From assembly GCA_028285945.1 (NCBI GenBank), contig JAPYNE010000014.1:67001-131000 (forward strand): a DNA stretch of 64,000 nucleotides. The letters are read 5' to 3'. This document shows, in pieces, positions 51,326-59,897 of this stretch (positions are counted from its first letter, which is position 1; each line of letters begins with the position of its first letter). The DNA comes from Candidatus Foliamicus numerosus (GTDB lineage Bacteria > Pseudomonadota > Gammaproteobacteria > Steroidobacterales > Foliamicaceae). The position numbers were made by a program, and so were the translations under genes. The notes under the pieces are model-generated. The model ran no database searches. It had not been told where the DNA came from and saw only the letters and a program-made list of their open reading frames with translations.

Positions 51326-52012
51326 TCAGGCGGCGAGGGTTTCGATCACGTCGCCTTTGCGCTGCAGCACGGTCACGCCCCGCTCAAAGGCCGCCTGCTT
51401 GAGTTCGTCATGGATGTGGAAAGCGGCCAGCGCGAATCGCTGCCGCCGGCCGGCATGCTCCGGAAACAAATTGCGGAAATTAGCCGCCTTCTTGTCCAGC
51501 AATCGCTCCAAGTCCCTCTCGTTCGCCTTGCACTTGACCTCCACCACGAACACTTCCCGGCCATTGACGAAAATCAGGTCGAACTAGTCTTCCAAGCCGG
51601 CGTGGCTGCGCGTGACGTTCCTGTCGATGAGGTCGAAGCGCGCCCCGGCCAGCACCGGCTCGGCCTTGAGGCTGTTGTAGTAGAACTCCTCGGCCGCCGC
51701 GCCTTGATTATTGCCCACCCCGCCGTACATTTCGGCCAGCCGGTCCAGCTTGGCGGCGGTCTCGGCCAGCTGGGCATCGGTGCGCGCCAGCTGGGCATCG
51801 GTGCGCGCCAGCTGGGCATCGGTGCGCGCCAGCTGGGCATCGGTGCGCGCCAGCTGGGCATCGGTCGAGTGGACAAGTACGGATATTACCTCCTTTCTGT
51901 CCGCGTAGGTCGGCAGCAAACCGTTAGGAAACTGATCCGAGCCATCGGCGGGCGGGCGGAATGGGCAGAGGCGTGTGAGCACCGAGCTATCGGCGTGTGA
52001 GCGCCGGGCCAT
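51326..52012 (-). pseudogene. Coiled-coil PD-(D/E)XK-like gene broken by an in-frame TAG
   Basis: The frame is continuous from 52012 to 51326 except for TAG at 51584-51586. N-terminal part: heptad repeats (TDAQLAR five times) then AAKLDRLAEMYGGVGNNQGA and RFDLIDRNVTRSHAGLED. After the TAG: FDLIFVNGREVFVVEVKCKA, with the E-V-K of a nuclease-like fold. In intact relatives a glutamate codon normally sits at the stop position, so GAG to TAG is the simplest explanation. It is convergent with csb2. Confidence 0.7.
51765..51864. repeat. Five exact 21-bp tandem units in the coiled-coil region
   Basis: Unit GCCAGCTGGGCATCGGTGCGC starts at 51765, 51786, 51807, 51828 and 51849 (last unit partial). Each codes one heptad. 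Exact identity means recent slippage expansion. Confidence 0.95.
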
Positions 52013-52044
52013 CGGCGTGTGAGCACCGAGCTATCGGTGCTCAC
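51971..52044. repeat. Three 22-bp tandem units ending in a perfect hairpin
   Basis: Units at 51971-51992, 51993-52014 and 52015-52036; the first and third agree, the second differs at a few positions. GTGAGCACCGA at 52019-52029 pairs perfectly with 52034-52044 over a four-base loop. The hairpin covers the stop codon of the permease gene and may end its transcript. Confidence 0.8.
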
Positions 52045-53249
52045 TCATGGCGGAGGGCCTCGATGGGGTCGAGGGCGGCGGCCCGGCGGGCGGGCCAGAG
52101 GCCGAACACCACTCCGATCGCGAGGCTGCATCCCAAGCCGAGAAGCACCGCTTCCGCCGCCACCACGGTCTGCCAGCTAAGGAACTGCGCCAGTAGTTCC
52201 GATGCGCCCCAGCCGACGCCCACGCCCAGCAGCCCGCCAAGCAGGCACAGCAGCGAGGATTCCACCAGGATCTGCCACATGATGGCGCCGCAGGTGGCGC
52301 CGATGGCCCGGCGCACGCCGATTTCCCGCGTGCGTTCAGCCACCGTCACCAGCATGATGTTCATAATGCCGATGCCGCCCACCACCAGGCTCACGCCGGC
52401 AATTGCGGGCAGCAGCAGCGCGAAGATGCGCGCCGTCTCCTGGCGAACCTCCAGGAACTGCCTGCGGTCGAGGATTCCGAAGTCGTTGTCCTCGCCCGGG
52501 CGGATGCGGTGTTCGCGGCGCAGGATTCGTTCTATATCCACCAGCGCCTGCCCCACCGCCGAGCCTTCCTTTATCTGAACGTCCATACTGGCCAGCCGAT
52601 CGCTGCCGGTCACGCGGTACTGCGCAGTGGACAGCGGGACCAGCACATCGTCGTTGGGATTTTGCATGCCCGCCGAGCCTGTTTCCTCCATCACGCCGAT
52701 CACCTTGAACGGCGTGCCGGCCAACTGCACGTTTCTGTGCAGCAATTCCCCGGCGCTTGTTTCCAGGCGCTCCGGCACCTCGCTGCCAAGAACCGCCACG
52801 CGCAGCCGCGCTTGCTCTTCGGCGGCAACAAACAGGCGCCCCATAGCCAGCTCATAGCGGTGCAAAGCGGCGTATTCCGGGGTGCTGCCCACCATCTCCA
52901 CCCGCGCGTTGCGATTGCCGAACTCCAGTTGCAGGCGTTGCGTGATCTTGGGCGCCACCACGCCGAGGTGGCGGCCGTCGCGGCGCAGGGCCAAGGCGTC
53001 GTCGGAGCTGAGGCTGCTGTTGTCCAGCGACACGCCCCAGAACCGGCGCTGCGAGTTGGTGACGGCCAGAATGTCCGCCCCCAGCGCCTCCATCTGCTCC
53101 TCCACCGCCCGCTGGGCGCCTGTGCCCAAGGAAACCATGGTCACCACCGCCGCCACGCCGATAATCATGCCCAGCATGGTCAGCAGGGCGCGGAACAGGC
53201 TGGCGCCGATGGACTCCGCTGCCTGCCGCAGCACGTCAACAACAAACAT
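52041..53249 (-). CDS. MacB/FtsX-type ABC transporter permease
   Basis: The frame encodes 402 residues. The N-terminal segment ALLTMLGMIIGVAAVVTMVS with SLGTGAQRAVEEQMEALGAD is the first helix and start of the MacB periplasmic domain. Three more helices follow at the C-terminus (GIGIMNIMLVTVAERTREIG, LLCLLGGLLGVGVGWG, LARRAAALDPIEALRHE-like end). It normally works with an ATPase and a MacA-like adaptor to export peptides, lipoproteins or drugs. Neither partner is encoded beside it here, so it is an orphan or its partners were lost. Confidence 0.85.
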   Translation of the reverse strand: MFVVDVLRQAAESIGASLFRALLTMLGMIIGVAAVVTMVSLGTGAQRAVEEQMEALGADILAVTNSQRRFWGVSLDNSSLSSDDALALRRDGRHLGVVAPKITQRLQLEFGNRNARVEMVGSTPEYAALHRYELAMGRLFVAAEEQARLRVAVLGSEVPERLETSAGELLHRNVQLAGTPFKVIGVMEETGSAGMQNPNDDVLVPLSTAQYRVTGSDRLASMDVQIKEGSAVGQALVDIERILRREHRIRPGEDNDFGILDRRQFLEVRQETARIFALLLPAIAGVSLVVGGIGIMNIMLVTVAERTREIGVRRAIGATCGAIMWQILVESSLLCLLGGLLGVGVGWGASELLAQFLSWQTVVAAEAVLLGLGCSLAIGVVFGLWPARRAAALDPIEALRHE

Positions 53250-53290
53250 CGCGCCCTTTATCCAATCACGCTTGCAGGCCGCAAGAATAG

Positions 53291-53407
53291 CCCATTGCGG
53301 CAGCCCTCCGGGAGCCGGAATACCTGGTCAACAAACTCGACGAGGACATGCCGAGCGAGTCGTCGTTCGAGGTTTATATGAAGGAGAACGAGCCCGCCGC
53401 TCCATAG
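53291..53407 (+). other. Possible 3' remnant of a lost gene
   Basis: A 38-codon frame (ALREPEYLVNKLDEDMP, then SSFEVYMKENEPAAP and a stop) reads like a normal C-terminus, but a stop codon lies just upstream at 53288 and no start is present. I do not recognise it. It lies in the 201-base gap between two minus-strand genes. Confidence 0.25.
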
Positions 53408-53450
53408 GAGCGAGGGCTTCCGGCCCTAGCGAACACCCCGCGTCGCCGCC

Positions 53451-53963
53451 TTAGCTCCCGCCTGCCCCGGAAACGCCTCCCGCGTCGGCAGTTGCCCCGA
53501 GGAGCGCTTCGAGCTGCTCTTCGAGCGTGCGACCGTGCAGGTTGCGCGCCACGGTTCTGCCTTCCGCGTTCACAAGAAAGCTAGCGGGAATGGCGTTAAC
53601 GCGCAGCAGCGCCGCAAAGGGGCTGTCGAAAGCCATCTCGTCGGACACGTTCAGCCAAGGGATGTCGTACTCATCCTCGGACGCCTCCCTCCAATCTTTG
53701 TACGCAAAAAATAATGGCGCGCCATGCAACATCAACTCAACGGGCAGAGGCTCCGAAAGCGGGAAACTCAAAATCGCCGCGCCGTTCTCGATGATCGCGG
53801 AGTCAAGCACCGCGAATCCCGATTCGGCCCGCGGGTCGGCATAGCCGATTTCAATCGCCTCTCCGTCGAAGCGCTCAAGGGCGGCCGCCGTCACCGTCAC
53901 GCTATCGCTTGCCGCCGCCGAATTCAGCACGGCGCACACGGCCAAAACCATCGCTCTATTCAT
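53451..53963 (-). CDS. Thioredoxin/TlpA-like secreted protein lacking its CxxC active site
   Basis: The frame encodes 170 residues from the ATG at 53963, with a signal peptide (MNRAMVLAVCAVLNSAAA). Residues 20-85 resemble the DUF4369 region found before TlpA domains. From KDWREASEDEYDIPWLNVSD through LLRVNAIPASFLVNAEGRTV to the end it matches the second half of a TlpA/AhpC-type fold, including the cis-proline. The first half of that fold, with W-C-x-x-C, is missing without any frame break. This looks like an in-frame internal deletion, leaving a protein that cannot do redox chemistry. Confidence 0.7.
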   Translation of the reverse strand: MNRAMVLAVCAVLNSAAASDSVTVTAAALERFDGEAIEIGYADPRAESGFAVLDSAIIENGAAILSFPLSEPLPVELMLHGAPLFFAYKDWREASEDEYDIPWLNVSDEMAFDSPFAALLRVNAIPASFLVNAEGRTVARNLHGRTLEEQLEALLGATADAGGVSGAGGS

Positions 53964-54189
53964 AATGCGCTGTCCTCCGGGCCGGTCGCACCGCAACACC
54001 TATGCGTTATTTACCTGTGATTGTGCCCAAAGCGCGGGGCGCCGCAAGATCGCCCGGATGAGTTTGCTTCAGGCAAGCCGTAAAAATTGATGATTTATAA
54101 GATATAATGCATGCCTGCGCTCGTTCAGGAGGCAGCATGCGTCCTGTTCTTGTGCACAGCCCGCAAATGCTCATAGGGGAAAATTGCAA

Positions 54190-56634
54190 ATGCGCCATAT
54201 CATCGACCGATCAAAAACATTCCTGGCGGTTACCGCCATTTTGTGCGTCGCGCCTTTGGCAGCGCAGGCCCAGCAGGATGAGGGGGGCCTTGAGGAAATC
54301 ATCGTGACCGCCCGGAAGGTGGAGGAGAACCTCCGCGATGTTCCGATCGCGGTAACGGCCTTCACCGAGCAGTCGATGGAGGAGCAGGGCATCTCGTCGC
54401 TGCAGGACATCGCCGACAGCACGCCGGGCTTCGATTTCGCCAGCGCCTTCGGGCGGGACGACTTCCGCCCCGTTATCCGCGGCCAGTCCAATATCCTCGG
54501 GCGGGCCAACGCCGGCATGTTCGTGGATGGCCTCATCATCGAGGAAGGCAATGCCTCGATTCCGCTGGCGGCCTTGCAAAGGGTGGAAGTGGTGAAAGGC
54601 CCCCAAAGCGCCCTGTACGGTCGCAATACCTTATCCGGCGCCATCAACTACGTGCTTAAAACAGCGGGCACGGAAAACGTCACCGAGGCCTCGCTCGACC
54701 TTGGCGGGCGCGGCATGGCCCGGGCCGAGTTTCATTTCAGCGGCCCGCTCAGCGACACGGTCGGCGCGGCGGTCACCGTGGCCCACTATGAGCGCGACGG
54801 GGAATACGACAACAACTATCCCGGAAACGCGCTGGGAACGCCCGCTTATTCAGACGAGGCCGGCGCCCAGGAAACCACGAGCCTGACCGGCGTGCTCACC
54901 ATAGCGGCGGGCGACCGCGTCAACATCCGGGCACACGCCATATATGAGACGACCGACGACGGCCAGTATGCGATGGCGGTGATTCCCTCCAGCGAGAACA
55001 ACTGCTTTATAGCCAACGCCCGCAAGGCCGCCGCTAGGGGGCATGGGCCGTTCACACAGCCCTCGCCTCCAGCGGGCACGCCCGAAGCGAGTGCGGTAAG
55101 GAGCGGCTCCGTCGCCTACAACGGCAGCGGTTATTACTGCGGCGAAGTGAATGTGTCGCAGGTCCTTGAGGCGCAAGGCGGCGGCACGCAGCTCGAAACG
55201 CAGTTCTACCCCGATGCGGGAACCGAACGCGACAGCCTGCGGCTTGGCTTCCGCATTGATGCCGAACTCACCAACGTCATCACCTTCACCTCCTTGACGG
55301 GATACAACGATGTGTCCACCGACTCGGCGCTGGATCAAACTTTCGGGCGCTCGGATGTGCGGCCGAGGCCATTTCCGCTTCCGCCAATCCCTTCCAGGGT
55401 TGGTTTCGTGGTGCTGGACGAGGAGGAATTCGACGATTTCTCCCAAGAGTTCAGATTGCGATTCGACCGCAGCGAAAATCTCAACTACACCGTTGGCGCC
55501 TACCTCTACGAGTCCGATGAGAGCGCCATAGATATTTCGTCCAGCGCCCAGCCGACCGGGGCATCTTACATGGGGGCGCCTTTAGCGGATGACGGGGCTA
55601 GTTCCATATCCAGCCGCTCGGTGTTCGGGACCATCGAGTTCCGCGCCACGAACCAACTCGTTCTGGGGGCCGAAGCGCGCTGGAACGAGGACGAGTTCGA
55701 TACTCGCCCTGCAGGCGAGGACGACAGCGTGAACGGCAGTTTCGATTCGTTCCTGCCCAAACTGACCGCCCGCTACGAGGTCAGCGACGATGCCATGGTG
55801 TATTTCACAGCTGCCCGCGGCAATAAGCCCGGCGGCCTGAATGCCGCCGAGGGTACGCCGGAGGCGGACCGCTTCGTGGATGAGGAGCAGGCCACGAATT
55901 ACGAGCTGGGCTTGAAAGCGCTGTGGCTGGATAACCGCTTGGAGACCAATGTGGCCGCATTCCTCATCGACTGGGAGGATATGCAACTCACATCCACCCG
56001 GGCGGCCACGGTTAATGGCGATAACAGAACGTTCTCCATCCTTCAGAACGTAGGTGAAGCATCCATCCAAGGGTATGAACTGGATGTCACTTGGCGCGCC
56101 ACCGATTTCTGGACCGCACGGCTGGGCTACGCATGGGTCGATAGCGAAATTGATCGTTTTGTGCAATCGGTCGATGCGGGTGCCGCCACGCCCGGCGCAG
56201 TGCGCGAGGCCGCGCTGATCAATGGCGGCTACTCCGCCAGCGGCGATGTAGTGATCTCAGGCGTGGCATTGCCTCAAACCTCCAGAGAGCAGATGGTTTT
56301 GAGCAACGTATTCGAGGGGCGCCTGAACATGATGGGCTGGAACTGGTTCCTGCGCGCCGACTACCACTTCAACTCCGAGCGTTTCGCCCAGGTGTACAAC
56401 CTCGCATCCACTGGCGACCGCGAGATCGTTAACGTTCGCGGCGGAATCCGCTGCGACAACATCGACCTCGAACTGTGGATCGATAACGCGCTCGACGACG
56501 ACACCAGCCCGGCCCTGATCCGCTATGTGGATAGCGCCGTGGGCGGTCCGTTCATATTCGGATTCGACCGGGCCATCGGCATTACCCTGCCCGAGAAGCG
56601 CCGCGTCGGAGCCACCTTCCGCTACCGCCTGTAA
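54190..56634 (+). CDS. TonB-dependent outer-membrane receptor (second)
   Basis: The frame encodes 814 residues from the ATG at 54190. Signal peptide to PLAAQAQQDEG, TonB box-like EEIIVTARKVEENLRDVPIA, plug with VIRGQSNILGRANAGMFVDG and VEVVKGPQSALYGRNTLSGA, barrel ending TFRYRL. It resembles the siderophore/vitamin-type receptors of sphingomonads and marine gammaproteobacteria. The substrate is not readable. A TATAAT at 54103-54108 in an AT-rich stretch is a likely -10 box. It stands alone. Confidence 0.9.
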   Translation: MRHIIDRSKTFLAVTAILCVAPLAAQAQQDEGGLEEIIVTARKVEENLRDVPIAVTAFTEQSMEEQGISSLQDIADSTPGFDFASAFGRDDFRPVIRGQSNILGRANAGMFVDGLIIEEGNASIPLAALQRVEVVKGPQSALYGRNTLSGAINYVLKTAGTENVTEASLDLGGRGMARAEFHFSGPLSDTVGAAVTVAHYERDGEYDNNYPGNALGTPAYSDEAGAQETTSLTGVLTIAAGDRVNIRAHAIYETTDDGQYAMAVIPSSENNCFIANARKAAARGHGPFTQPSPPAGTPEASAVRSGSVAYNGSGYYCGEVNVSQVLEAQGGGTQLETQFYPDAGTERDSLRLGFRIDAELTNVITFTSLTGYNDVSTDSALDQTFGRSDVRPRPFPLPPIPSRVGFVVLDEEEFDDFSQEFRLRFDRSENLNYTVGAYLYESDESAIDISSSAQPTGASYMGAPLADDGASSISSRSVFGTIEFRATNQLVLGAEARWNEDEFDTRPAGEDDSVNGSFDSFLPKLTARYEVSDDAMVYFTAARGNKPGGLNAAEGTPEADRFVDEEQATNYELGLKALWLDNRLETNVAAFLIDWEDMQLTSTRAATVNGDNRTFSILQNVGEASIQGYELDVTWRATDFWTARLGYAWVDSEIDRFVQSVDAGAATPGAVREAALINGGYSASGDVVISGVALPQTSREQMVLSNVFEGRLNMMGWNWFLRADYHFNSERFAQVYNLASTGDREIVNVRGGIRCDNIDLELWIDNALDDDTSPALIRYVDSAVGGPFIFGFDRAIGITLPEKRRVGATFRYRL

Positions 56635-56690
56635 TAAAGCAACCTCCGCGCTTCACCCCGCAGAAAAGCGCGGCACGCATAAATCACCCG

Positions 56691-56720
56691 AACGGGCGCG
56701 ATCAAAGGATCGCGCCCGTT
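56691..56720 (+). terminator. Perfect hairpin after the second TonB receptor
   Basis: AACGGGCGCGATC at 56691-56703 pairs perfectly with 56708-56720 over AAAG. It lies about 55 bases past the receptor stop. No T-run follows on the plus strand, so it is only terminator-like. Confidence 0.6.
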
Positions 56721-56733
56721 CCAGCCAAACACT

Positions 56734-57079
56734 CCACCGAAAGTGGGCTGCTTACTTTTAAGGGGCGGCTGCATCTTTTTTGATCGCAACGTTCGAGCGA
56801 AGCCCCCCACCCAAGCGAAGTAATAAACCGACTTATAAATAGATTTATAAGCCGATTGCAAACGGAGTTACAATCGCACGAGGCGAAGCCCTTGGCGAAT
56901 CCGTCGTGTAATGCAAGGAATGGGAGGATCTGCTGGATTCCGACCAGTACGGCGGCGAAGCCCTTGGCGAATCCGTCGTGGCGATTTCCCCCTGCGGCAG
57001 TTTTTTTGATTGCGCCGTTCGGGCGAAACACGCCACCGAAAGTGGCGTTATAATGCAACGAGGCGAAGCCCTTGGCGGG
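56734..57079. repeat. Mosaic repeat cluster between the TonB receptor and the RNA ligase gene
   Basis: Three short modules recur. CCACCGAAAGTGG at 56734-56746 and 57033-57045 (each a small hairpin). A T-run followed by GAT(C/T)GC, CGTTCG and GCGAA at about 56776 and 57001. GGCGAAGCCCTTGGCG at about 56883, 56954 and 57063, the first two continuing AATCCGTCGTG. The rest of the 570-base gap 56635-57204 has no gene I can support. Frames across it only encode the repeats. Confidence 0.75.
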
Positions 57080-57204
57080 AATTGAACCTGCGGCTCCGAG
57101 GTGACAATCCAGGGTACCGGCAACCAGCCCAGGGGCAACGCTCCCTCACCTGCCGCCCGTCCAATAGCCCCAGCGTCGGGCAATTCCTAACCGAATTAAT
57201 TTGG

Positions 57205-57891
57205 CTAACGCAGTATTTCGCAGGGCCTCCATTTTCTGGTCCAGTGTTCATCGGCTTGCACATGGCCAGCACGAACGCTCTTGCAAACATTGTTCGGAAA
57301 TTCCAACGCTGAGAACCCCTTTGCCAGCCGCAGCATGACACCCTCACGTGCGCCGCCAAGGGCGGACGGTTCACCATGAGCGTGTTCCACGAATCCGCGC
57401 AGTTCATCAACCGACTCGAATCGGCCTTTGAAGAGAAGCGGAACAACTGGAATCTCCTTTTGCTGCGCGTACAACTCGACCTTGTCGAAAGGTGCGAATG
57501 TGCCGTCTCCGTAACGGAGCGCGAAAGCGTAGAACGTCTCGCTCTCCGGCACAGCCTGATAGACGATGCTATGCACACCGTAAATGTCCTCGCCATAGAG
57601 ATAGATATCAGGTTCCCGCACTTTCCAAGCATGGTGCTTCTTGACCATGGCCATCCACTTGCCGGCACTCGGGACGGATGTGCTGCGTGCGTACACTTCG
57701 CCGGAATGAAGGAGCGTATTTCCGCCATCGAGCTTTTCAGTAATCACCATGGGTTCGCCAACAAACCGGCACGGGTTTGAGTGCAATGCATCCCCACGAC
57801 CGACGGACGGGGAATAGGGCCAATAAGGCGTACTGGGATATTTGGGAATCAACAGTGGTTTCCATGAGGCACATTTGCATCGGGACAGCAT
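57205..57891 (-). CDS. ATP-dependent RNA ligase (PF09414-like)
   Basis: From the ATG at 57891 the protein has 228 residues. The nucleotidyltransferase signatures are in order: KLDGGNT with the lysine that carries AMP (near residue 55), RSTSVPS, YLYGEDIYGVHSI (motif III, near 98), FYAFALRY, REGVMLRL (motif IV) and VCKSVRA (motif V). The end EHWTRKW is common in these small ligases. It seals nicked or cleaved RNA. Only 43 bases separate it from the PIN nuclease gene on the same strand, so it probably belongs to the ATPase-PIN operon. Confidence 0.83.
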   Translation of the reverse strand: MLSRCKCASWKPLLIPKYPSTPYWPYSPSVGRGDALHSNPCRFVGEPMVITEKLDGGNTLLHSGEVYARSTSVPSAGKWMAMVKKHHAWKVREPDIYLYGEDIYGVHSIVYQAVPESETFYAFALRYGDGTFAPFDKVELYAQQKEIPVVPLLFKGRFESVDELRGFVEHAHGEPSALGGAREGVMLRLAKGFSALEFPNNVCKSVRAGHVQADEHWTRKWRPCEILR

Positions 57892-57934
57892 GCCGTCATC
57901 AGCAGAATTCCTTGGCGCGCAAACGCTATGCCCG

Positions 57935-58417
57935 TCAATTCCGCCTCCGGGCATATTGCGGGCAGAGTTGCTCGACTTTTACACCCAGCCCATCCATCAA
58001 AGACTTTTGCTCGTTCCAGTCACTGTCGGTCGCATTCAAAATAACTGCCTTCGCGACCACTGCGACCGCTAGAAATTTCCGATCTGATGGATCAAGACTA
58101 TTCGGCGGCAACTCCTCAAATCCCCTTTGCTCGTCGCCGTAAGGCGTTACCGACACCGTCATCACATTGGCATCCTGGTGCAGAGAAACCAGTATGTGTT
58201 TGAGAAACTTGTCCCCTGGGCCTGGCTGGCCGGAGGTGCTCAGGTTGCGTTGGTATTCCTCCAGAATGAGGTGTTTGGAATCAATGGCAATAGTGTTTTT
58301 CTCAACTACGGATTCCAGTTTCTCTATGCAGCTCAGTTGACATGCGAGGTCGGCATGCGTCGTCTCGCCTCCATTCGCCACTATCGCAACGTTGGTATCC
58401 ACGACATATGGAGTCAT
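57935..58417 (-). CDS. PIN-domain nuclease
   Basis: The frame encodes 160 residues. The four acidic positions of a PIN fold are visible: VVDTNVAIVANG at the start, a glutamate in LILEEYQRNL near residue 53, the aspartate in DPSDRKFLAVAVVAKA near 112, and NATDSDW near 130. PIN proteins are metal-dependent ribonucleases. The start overlaps the ATPase gene stop as ATGA, so the nuclease is coupled to the ATPase and is probably controlled by it. Confidence 0.82.
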   Translation of the reverse strand: MTPYVVDTNVAIVANGGETTHADLACQLSCIEKLESVVEKNTIAIDSKHLILEEYQRNLSTSGQPGPGDKFLKHILVSLHQDANVMTVSVTPYGDEQRGFEELPPNSLDPSDRKFLAVAVVAKAVILNATDSDWNEQKSLMDGLGVKVEQLCPQYARRRN

Positions 58418-59775
58418 GCGGGCCGTTCCAACTTCCGTCTTATCGCAGCCTTTGCGATTTCGGCAATCTCGCCCATCTCATCGCCAAAGAAATGTGGCGG
58501 CCAGTTTTCGATTTGGCCCCATTCATTTAAGGCTAGGTCATCAGCCTGAGCCACGCCCTCCATCGCCGAGACGAAATACAGCCTCACATCCTCCGAAGGT
58601 ATTTCCGCTTCGGCGACCCTGCGCTGCAATCGCCGCATCAGATGCTCGCTATGACTTTCCACGATAATCTGCACGTTTCGGGTCGCAGCAACCCTTAACA
58701 TGACATCGGCTAATCCGCTCTGCACGGACGGATGCAAGTGAATTTCGGGCTGCTCCATTAGCACTGTCGAGCCTTCTGGAACGTAATAAAGCAAGACCAA
58801 GGCCGGTAAAACCTGAGATACCCCAAAACCGACATCGGTCAACGCGGTTGACACGCTCGACGACGATGTTTTCACCATCGCCTGGTACAAGTTCTTCCCC
58901 TCGCCAATCTCTTCAAGATGAAACTCTTGAATCAATCCCAGCTTCTTCAGCCAGTACGCAATCATTGCCTGGAATGGCTTTTTATGCCTCCTGTATCCGA
59001 GGCTCCTTTTTTCTCCTTGCTCCGTCGCAGCAAGAATTGCTTGGACGGTGCGTTCGCCTCTTTGACCAACATAGTCAGGGCTGGATCCTGCCCAGTGATA
59101 CTCCCGCTGAGGATGCTCGCGCAAAGGCCCGAGATAGTAGATCGAGTCCATTAGTTTCTCGTATTCCAGCTCAAAGTCATTCAAAAAGTCGGCATTCTGG
59201 TAGGAGCTCTTTACTTGATTGGGAAATAGGTGGGTCTTGAATGGACGAGTAAGCTGCCAAGGACGGCCCTGAATACGTTTGAAAGCGAATTCCTCGCAGT
59301 TTGTTGTCAATTTGAATTCCTTCGACTTAGGCTGCGGCTGCTCCAAGCTGAAGTCGGCCCCTCCGAACCTGTAAGACAGCTCATAGGGCCATAGGCCTGC
59401 ATCTCTCAATCCAACTTCACAACGGATTTGAAGACAACGGCCTTTGAGCGGAGAGTTCGCCGAAGCACCCGACGAATCATTGATCTTCAGTGGTTTGGGC
59501 AGGGTCCAGTCGAGATTCCAGCTAATTCGCTGACTCTTGTCGTGCCCGTGAACGATATCCGCGAACCTCCCCAGATTCACCATGCCCCCGGGGCCGCCCA
59601 AATCGAGCACCAGACCTCGATCCGTAGCATCCTTAGTTTGCTTGAGAAGTAAAAGCAGCTGAATAAGACTGCTCTTGCCTGCGCTGTTCGTTCCGAAGAG
59701 CCCGGTGATCTTCCCAAACGTCAGGTCAGCTTCCCTCCACGCCTTAAAATTGCGGAGTCTGAAGCGTGTCAGCAT
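58414..59775 (-). CDS. AAA15-type ATPase (DUF3696), sensor partner of the PIN nuclease
   Basis: The protein has 453 residues from the ATG at 59775, chosen because GGGGG lies eight bases upstream. RFRLRNFKAWREADL then GLFGTNSAGKSSLIQLL (Walker A, near residue 27), an ABC-type signature-like stretch (LTDVGFGVSQVLPALVLL) and Walker B VLMEQPEIHLHPSVQ near 340, with an H-loop in IIVESHSEHLMRRL. The last 60 residues match the DUF3696 tail. Such ATPases act as SMC/OLD-like sensors and pair with varied effectors in anti-phage systems. Confidence 0.85.
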   Translation of the reverse strand: MLTRFRLRNFKAWREADLTFGKITGLFGTNSAGKSSLIQLLLLLKQTKDATDRGLVLDLGGPGGMVNLGRFADIVHGHDKSQRISWNLDWTLPKPLKINDSSGASANSPLKGRCLQIRCEVGLRDAGLWPYELSYRFGGADFSLEQPQPKSKEFKLTTNCEEFAFKRIQGRPWQLTRPFKTHLFPNQVKSSYQNADFLNDFELEYEKLMDSIYYLGPLREHPQREYHWAGSSPDYVGQRGERTVQAILAATEQGEKRSLGYRRHKKPFQAMIAYWLKKLGLIQEFHLEEIGEGKNLYQAMVKTSSSSVSTALTDVGFGVSQVLPALVLLYYVPEGSTVLMEQPEIHLHPSVQSGLADVMLRVAATRNVQIIVESHSEHLMRRLQRRVAEAEIPSEDVRLYFVSAMEGVAQADDLALNEWGQIENWPPHFFGDEMGEIAEIAKAAIRRKLERPA

Positions 59776-59897
59776 ATGCATATCCCCCGGCGAAAGCCGC
59801 GAAACTTTGGAATAATACATCTATATATCGTCCCACAGCATCGAATCCCGCTTCAATTCGTTATCAATGCCGGAATAAAATGCGCGGCGGCACCGCC

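Noticed and set aside
57065-57150. tRNA (Asp-like) or tmRNA end on the minus strand
   Set aside because: GGTTCAATTCC looks like a T-loop, but T-stem, acceptor and anticodon stems all have mismatches and the body is too short. At best a fragment.
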